A DNA stretch of 49,218 nt from Bacillus sp. (in: firmicutes) (GTDB taxonomy: Bacteria; Bacillota; Bacilli; Bacillales; JACDOC01): positions 1-49,218 of the forward strand of contig JACDOC010000022.1 in the NCBI GenBank assembly GCA_017656295.1. The letters are read 5' to 3'. This document shows positions 44,904 to 49,218 of this stretch, piece by piece; the first letter of the stretch is position 1; the number at the start of each line of letters is the position of its first letter. The notes below the pieces were generated by a model. It had not been told where the DNA came from, made no database searches, and saw nothing but the letters and a program-made list of their open reading frames with translations. Both the position numbers and the translations under genes were made by a program.

Positions 44904-45005
44904 CTAACGAAAACGAACATAATAACCAATCATGATGGTTCCGATTGCGAATAGCCCAGTAGCGAAATACATTCCTATTTTCATACCAGCTATAGTGGTT
45001 AACAT
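44904..45005 (-). CDS. Very small membrane protein (33 residues)
   Basis: The frame starts MLTTIAGMKIGMYFATG, with one hydrophobic segment and a YYVRFR end. A weak AAGG is 6 bp upstream. It sits just upstream of the gene at 44439 on the same strand, in the gap 44871-45283 that otherwise holds array D and a hairpin repeat. Could be chance, but single-helix peptides of this type are common in Bacillus. Confidence 0.35.
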   Translation of the reverse strand: MLTTIAGMKIGMYFATGLFAIGTIMIGYYVRFR

Positions 45006-45077
45006 ATTAACCTTACCTTGATTATATTACCATTATTTTACTATTATACTATAAAGCAAATACTAATGGGAATAAAT

Positions 45078-45215
45078 TAATGAATTAGAGCAAAACACAT
45101 TACTTATGAGAAAAAATACAAAATTTATGAGAAAAAATTGAACTTTTATGGGAAAAATCCTAACTTTTATGGGAAAAAATCTAAATCTTATGGGAAAAAA
45201 CCCACGTTTACGAGA
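45078..45215. repeat. A-tract-phased 21-bp array (array D)
   Basis: Units of the form TTTATG(A/G)GAAAAAAT. A5-A6 runs begin at 45111, 45132, 45153, 45174 and 45195, exactly 21 bases apart. The left edge is TTAATGAATTAGAGCAAAAC. The whole block is an inverted, roughly 85 percent similar copy of 47888-48034. Confidence 0.92.
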
Positions 45216-45225
45216 AAGCATAAAA

Positions 45226-45275
45226 GGGACAGCCCCGCGCTCCTTTAAAGCTTTACCATAGCGCGGGACTGTCCC
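45226..45275. repeat. Paired REP-like hairpin at the rlmCD 3' end
   Basis: GGGACAGCCCCGCGCT (45226-45241) pairs with AGCGCGGGACTGTCCC (45260-45275), one mismatch, with an 18-base loop. CCTTTAAAGCTTTA sits in the loop and ACTTTAAAGTGC just after the right arm. It ends nine bases from the rlmCD stop and may also act as its transcription or mRNA-stability barrier. Confidence 0.8.
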
Positions 45276-45283
45276 CCAATACT

Positions 45284-46669
45284 TTAAAGTGCTACCAACT
45301 TTGCGACGATTTCGACGTGCGCGGTATGCGGGAACATGTCGACGGGTTGGATGTATTCAACCTTGTATGATTTACTGATGTATTGGACGTCTTTGGCGAA
45401 GGTGGATGGGTTGCATGAGACGTAGACGAATGTTTTTGGTTTGATTTTTAAGATGGTGTCGAGTAGACCACGGTCACAGCCGGTGCGTGGTGGGTCCACA
45501 ATGACGACATCTGGAATCCATCCTTCTTTTTTCCATTTCGGCAACACCGTTTCTGCTTTACCGACGACGTACTTTGCATTTTCAAAGCCATGCTTTTTCG
45601 CATTTTCCTTGGCATCTTCAATTGCTTCCGGGATGATGTCCATACCGCGAATCTCTTTCGCTCCGTCGGCCACCCATAACCCAATGGTTCCGACGCCGCA
45701 GTAGGCATCGACGACTTTTTCTTCACCGGATAGATCGGCGGCTTTTTTCACTTCATGATAAAGCTTCACTGTTTGCTCAGGATTCAATTGGAAAAAGGCA
45801 CGTGCCGACAATTCATATGAAAACGTCTCTAAATGTTCTTTAATCGCTTTTTTACCGGCTAAATGAATGGTTTCGTCCCCAAAAATGAGCGACGTTTTTT
45901 TCGGCTGGATATTTTGCATAATAGACTTTACTTCTGGCAGGCGCTTTTGAATTTCTGCCACAATGAGATCTTTTCGAGGAAGTTCTTTTTTCGCTGTTAC
46001 GAGAACGACTTGTGCTTCACCCGTCTTAATACCAACCCGCACAACAACTGTCCGCACGACGCCTTGTTTCGTCCGCTCGTTATAAATCGGAATTCGAAAG
46101 TCTTGTAAAATTTGTTTCACGACGTTGGTGATTTTAATCGTAAGTGGATGCTGGACGCCACACTCTGGGATGTCAATGAGCTTATGCGAATTTATACTGT
46201 ATAGTCCAGCAATGACTTGACCATTTTTTTCGCCCACTTGGAATTGACTTTTGTTACGGTATGACCACGGGTCGTCCATGCCGATCGTTGGGCGAATGTC
46301 TAGTTTATCTACATCGAGTTTTGTATGCCGTTCTAACGATTGTATGACAATGTCCCGTTTTTCTTCTAACTGCTTCTTATAGTCTAAGTGCTGCAACTGA
46401 CAGCCCCCGCACGCCTCGTAAACCGGGCATGGCGGTGCCACACGATGAGGTGATTTTTTTCGAATGCGTTTAATTTTCGCTTCAGCGTATTTTGGATGGA
46501 TGTTTGTTGCTTCTACAATGACTTCTTCGCCTGGTAACGCCCCAGGTACAAACACGACTTGCTTTTTAAAATAGCCGACCCCTTCCCCGTTAATTCCGAG
46601 CCGTTTAATGGTTAACGGAAAGGTTTGTCCCGGCCGAATCGTCACTTGCTGTTTTTTCATTCGTTTCAC
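45284..46669 (-). CDS. rlmCD: 23S rRNA (uracil-5-)-methyltransferase RlmCD type
   Basis: A 461-residue RumA-family enzyme. An N-terminal TRAM domain (about 10-68) precedes an iron-sulphur site (C81, C87, C90 and a later Cys in PECGVQH), and the methyltransferase part has [13 protein letters not shown] (AdoMet), [13 protein letters not shown] and the catalytic Cys in [13 protein letters not shown]. In Bacillus one such enzyme methylates two uracils of 23S rRNA. The start overlaps the yfjP stop by four bases, so the two are co-transcribed. Confidence 0.93.
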   Translation of the reverse strand: MKRMKKQQVTIRPGQTFPLTIKRLGINGEGVGYFKKQVVFVPGALPGEEVIVEATNIHPKYAEAKIKRIRKKSPHRVAPPCPVYEACGGCQLQHLDYKKQLEEKRDIVIQSLERHTKLDVDKLDIRPTIGMDDPWSYRNKSQFQVGEKNGQVIAGLYSINSHKLIDIPECGVQHPLTIKITNVVKQILQDFRIPIYNERTKQGVVRTVVVRVGIKTGEAQVVLVTAKKELPRKDLIVAEIQKRLPEVKSIMQNIQPKKTSLIFGDETIHLAGKKAIKEHLETFSYELSARAFFQLNPEQTVKLYHEVKKAADLSGEEKVVDAYCGVGTIGLWVADGAKEIRGMDIIPEAIEDAKENAKKHGFENAKYVVGKAETVLPKWKKEGWIPDVVIVDPPRTGCDRGLLDTILKIKPKTFVYVSCNPSTFAKDVQYISKSYKVEYIQPVDMFPHTAHVEIVAKLVAL

Positions 46670-47538
46670 TCCGTTGCTTCAATACTTCTCCATAAATAAA
46701 GGGATGCATAGCTTAAGTACGGTTCCCACGGACGTTTGTATTCGTCCATTTCGTCGTACGTTGGTTTCTGTTCGAGATTGTACAATTTTTTTAACGCATT
46801 TTGAATGCCGATATCTGCTTTAGGAAATAGATTCGGGCGACCGAGTCCAAAGAGAAGAAAGTTTTCCACCGTCCACGGACCGATGCCGCGAATTTTAACC
46901 ATCCGTTTCATAATTTCATCATCCGAAAGTTCGGCGAGATCGGATAAGTTCAGTTCTCCCGTCACAATTAGCTTTGATACGCCGATAATATACTCCGCTT
47001 TTCGTTGACTAAACTGCATCTGACGCAGCTCTTCGATACGTATATCTGCGATTATTTCCGGCGACGGGTAAAACCAGACGCCCTCCTGTTGAAAACCATA
47101 TGTATGCACGAAACGTTCCGTCAGTTTTCGAGCAAAGGCCATGTTCAACTGTTGGTGAATAATACATTTGACAAGACATGCATACAAATCAAAGTCGAGA
47201 ATAAGCGGTGTCCCTTTATGTTTTTCAAAAATTGGCCGTAAATCAGTTTTCAAAAAATATTCGTGGATATCGTGAAGCGAAACGTCCCACTGCAAAATGT
47301 GGGCTACCCGCTGTAACACCTTGTCTTTAGGTGCCGGCCCTTCGCTCGTAACGATAAATTTCGGCGCATCCGTCGTTCCGACCCCTTGCACGGTCACCAC
47401 TTGCGGCTTGTCCCCATAATACGGAATCTTTAACGTTTTTGTACGTTTGTCCACCCAGTTGAGCGGATCGTCCTGCAAATGCGACAGAACTAAGTCAAAA
47501 TTATATGGTCCCTCAAACTGAATTGTTTCTTGCCACAT
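46666..47538 (-). CDS. yfjP: DNA-3-methyladenine glycosylase, YfjP/AlkA type
   Basis: A 290-residue HhH-GPD base-excision enzyme. The helix-hairpin-helix [19 protein letters not shown] (about 213-231) precedes the catalytic Asp in FPKADIGI (about 238). An AlkA-like N-terminal domain is present, and [18 protein letters not shown] marks the start of the glycosylase core. The ATG at 47538 (MWQETIQF) has GAGGGG 7 bp upstream; the frame opens 20 codons earlier without a site. Removes alkylated bases; upstream of rlmCD in a two-gene unit. Confidence 0.9.
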   Translation of the reverse strand: MWQETIQFEGPYNFDLVLSHLQDDPLNWVDKRTKTLKIPYYGDKPQVVTVQGVGTTDAPKFIVTSEGPAPKDKVLQRVAHILQWDVSLHDIHEYFLKTDLRPIFEKHKGTPLILDFDLYACLVKCIIHQQLNMAFARKLTERFVHTYGFQQEGVWFYPSPEIIADIRIEELRQMQFSQRKAEYIIGVSKLIVTGELNLSDLAELSDDEIMKRMVKIRGIGPWTVENFLLFGLGRPNLFPKADIGIQNALKKLYNLEQKPTYDEMDEYKRPWEPYLSYASLYLWRSIEATE

Positions 47539-47639
47539 ACTCGTTCCCCTCATTCGTAGAGATGTTTTTTGTATTATATCATGTTTTGGAGGCGGCATGC
47601 TTCATATGGGGATTGACACATAGAACATCGAATTGGGAA

Positions 47640-48118
47640 CACAATTAGGCTCAATGGAAAACTAATTCAGTATATAAATCTAGACACATAAGTCGCCTTT
47701 TTGGCCTTTTAGAAAATTACGTTGGTATATAGACGTCCATTTTGGGTAAATAAGAAAATCACTTTAGTTCTAGACATCCATTTGAGGCACATTTGAAAAT
47801 AACTTTGTCACATAGTCGTCCATTTTGGGCCTATTAGAAATCACTTTGTCACATAGTCGGGAGTTTCTCATAAAGTTCGATTTTTTCTCATAAACGTGGT
47901 TTTTTTCACGTAGGATATAGATTTTTTCCCATAAAAGTTAAGATTTTTCTCATAAAAGGTCAATTTTTTCTCATAAATGTTGGATTTTTTCTCATATTTA
48001 ATGTGTTTTGCTCTAATTCATTAAGTTATTCTCTTAAGAATTTGACTCATAAGAAAATCTCTTTGCCACATAGTCATCCAATTTGGGCCCATAGACGTTA
48101 ACTTTTGGCACACAGAAT
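47640..48118. repeat. Long degenerate 21-bp array (array E/F)
   Basis: About 23 units over 480 bp. The left part (47640-47860) has GGCACATAG-like cores, for example near 47790, 47811, 47832 and 47852. The middle part (47862-48034) has TTTTTTCTCATAAA cores whose T tracts end at 47886, 47906, 47927, 47948, 47969 and 47990. The right part (48035-48118) has cores at 48048, 48069, 48090 and 48111. Spacing is 20-21 throughout with one irregular step near 47690. It fills the gap between yfjP and pdaA. Confidence 0.9.
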
Positions 48119-48144
48119 GAGGATTATACAAAAAAGCTGAAAAA

Positions 48145-48162
48145 AGAGGGACTCCTCCCTCT
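48145..48162 (-). terminator. Terminator of pdaA
   Basis: AGAGGGA / TCCCTCT stem with a four-base loop; A's before it read as a T tract on the minus strand. Confidence 0.8.
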
Positions 48163-48958
48163 ATGGTGTAATCATTGGATATTTCATATCGTGGGTAATC
48201 ATGTAGTGATCTAAGCTTTTAAATTGGTAGCCTTGTTTTTTCAATTCTTGAATGACACGTTCGAGAGCTTCGGCGTTGTCCTTAGAAACCGTGTGTAAAA
48301 GGATCACCGCTCCGGGATGGACTTGGGCGAGGATGCTGTCGTAAGCGTATTTCCAGCCTTTTTGCTTGTTTGTTTGCCAGTCGACGAACGCTACGGACCA
48401 GAAGACGTGCGTATAGCCAAGTTTTTGGGCAAGAGCGAGCGTTCGTTCACTAAAAATGCCGCGAGGGGGACGTATATATTGCATCGTGTCTTGACCAGTG
48501 ATTTTTTCGACTTGTTCTTCTACCCGCTTCAGTTCTTTTACAAATTTCTCATCGGTCACTTTCGTTAAATCGGGATGACTCCACGTATGGTTGCCGACGA
48601 TATGGCCTTCATCGACCATTCGCTTTAACAAATCGGGGGCACTTCGAATGTAATGACCGGTGACAAAAAAGGTAGCCGGAACTTTTTCTTTTTTCAGTAC
48701 ATCTAACACTTGAGCCGTATATCCGTTTTCGTATCCATTATCAAACGTTAAGTACAATACTTTTTTGTCGGCTGTGCCTTTATAAAACGCATCATATTTC
48801 GCAAGTAGTTCATCTAGTTCAGGGCCAGCTTCAGCTTGCTGACCGTTTTTTCCTTTTTTAAATCCCCAGTGGATCGCTTCATTGGAGACAGCTTCTGCCT
48901 GTCCAATCCCCCAAAGGAAGCTCGATCCAACTGCAAGAATGAACATCCATTTTTTCAT
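48161..48958 (-). CDS. pdaA: Polysaccharide deacetylase PdaA (spore cortex)
   Basis: A 265-residue secreted carbohydrate esterase family 4 enzyme. A signal peptide (1-23, ending AEAVS) is followed by the NodB domain: YLTFDNGYENG (catalytic Asp; in most family members the motif is TFDDG, and DNG is the PdaA form), GNHTWSHPDL with the two metal His, RPPRGIFSERT, and VILLHTVSKDN with the second His. PdaA removes N-acetyl groups of muramic acid so that cortex lactam forms, which is needed for germination. Indicates a spore former. Confidence 0.93.
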   Translation of the reverse strand: MKKWMFILAVGSSFLWGIGQAEAVSNEAIHWGFKKGKNGQQAEAGPELDELLAKYDAFYKGTADKKVLYLTFDNGYENGYTAQVLDVLKKEKVPATFFVTGHYIRSAPDLLKRMVDEGHIVGNHTWSHPDLTKVTDEKFVKELKRVEEQVEKITGQDTMQYIRPPRGIFSERTLALAQKLGYTHVFWSVAFVDWQTNKQKGWKYAYDSILAQVHPGAVILLHTVSKDNAEALERVIQELKKQGYQFKSLDHYMITHDMKYPMITP

Positions 48959-49019
48959 CGATGTTACCTTCCTTCCCTACTTTTACCCTTATTGTGAGAA
49001 GAAAGAAAAAGATTCATGC

Positions 49020-49135
49020 TTGGCAAAAATTGAGAAACAGAGCTCATAGATGATGTTGTTGGCATATAGAACAGATAAATAGGCACATAAAACTTGATTT
49101 TAGGCTTATAATAGCTGAGAAATGGTACATAGAAA
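49020..49135. repeat. Degenerate 21-bp array (array G)
   Basis: Cores at 49022 (GGCAAAAA), 49041 (AGCTCATA), 49061 (GGCATATA), 49082 (GGCACATA), 49103 (GGCTTATA) and 49124 (GGTACATA), spacing 19-21 and mostly 21. It lies upstream of pdaA. Confidence 0.85.
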
Positions 49136-49165
49136 GCGATGTAGTAGAGTAGAAAACTGATTTCA

Positions 49166-49191
49166 AAAGGGACAGCTTCTGCTGTCTCTTT
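49166..49191. terminator. Hairpin near window end
   Basis: AAAGGGACAGC / GCTGTCTCTTT with a four-base loop and one mismatch. Probably the terminator of a gene beyond the window edge. Confidence 0.6.
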
Positions 49192-49218
49192 CTACTTTCA
49201 GTTTCCCCTCATCAAACC

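Noticed and set aside
47640-48118. CRISPR array
   Set aside because: Units are contiguous and degenerate, without fixed repeats, spacers or nearby cas genes.

Overview
The window looks like the chromosome of a low-GC, endospore-forming member of the Bacillaceae. Strong AGGAGG-type ribosome binding sites, many TTG starts, intrinsic terminators, a PerR-type box in front of a vegetative catalase, a PdaA-type spore-cortex deacetylase, HmoB, YfjP and RlmCD homologues and a DpnII-type restriction system all point there. The species cannot be fixed from sequence alone.

Layout. 1-8,000: stress and housekeeping genes, with three Nudix hydrolases, an alpha/beta hydrolase, the heme monooxygenase HmoB, a DesK-like kinase without a regulator, the catalase KatA with a PerR box, and a frameshifted ASCH gene. 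8,169-11,245: a PhoX-type phosphatase with a twin-arginine signal next to tatA and tatC, which form its likely export system. 11,649-18,873: an acetone carboxylase operon (acxA-acxB-acxC) behind a near-perfect sigma-54 promoter, with a divergent AcoR-type activator. 19,004-28,520: an AT-rich accessory island holding a membrane-anchored Mrr-like nuclease, a decayed IS21 element, a decayed ISL3 element, a complete DpnII-type GATC restriction-modification system with two methylases, a small PD-(D/E)XK-like protein and a nuclease pseudogene with several stops. 28,889-33,694: a helix-turn-helix protein whose Shine-Dalgarno lies in a perfect hairpin, frameshifted HIT and MazG-like genes, a bile-acid/sodium symporter-family transporter, a 3D-domain cell-wall enzyme and a membrane protein. 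34,051-38,656: one operon for an ECF-type sigma factor, a membrane protein, an ABC ATPase and two related permeases. 38,877-41,230: membrane proteins, a short TspO-like protein and a NERD-type protein. 41,451-44,196: kynU-kynB-kynA, taking tryptophan to anthranilate. 44,439-48,958: a membrane protein, rlmCD, yfjP and pdaA.

The least expected signal is not a gene. At least six intergenic stretches (1-207, 33,810-33,985, 44,288-44,395, 45,078-45,215, 47,640-48,118, 49,020-49,135) hold degenerate tandem arrays. Their units differ in sequence from array to array but share a period of about 21 bp, two turns of B-DNA. Two of them are inverted homologous copies flanking rlmCD-yfjP and carry A/T tracts spaced 20-21 bp apart, which predicts curved DNA.

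Several genes carry single-base lesions in homopolymer runs (ASCH, HIT, MazG-like). Either these are true pseudogenes or the underlying assembly has homopolymer errors; the substitution-type stops in the accessory island are more likely real decay. All calls were made by reading the sequence; no database search was run.
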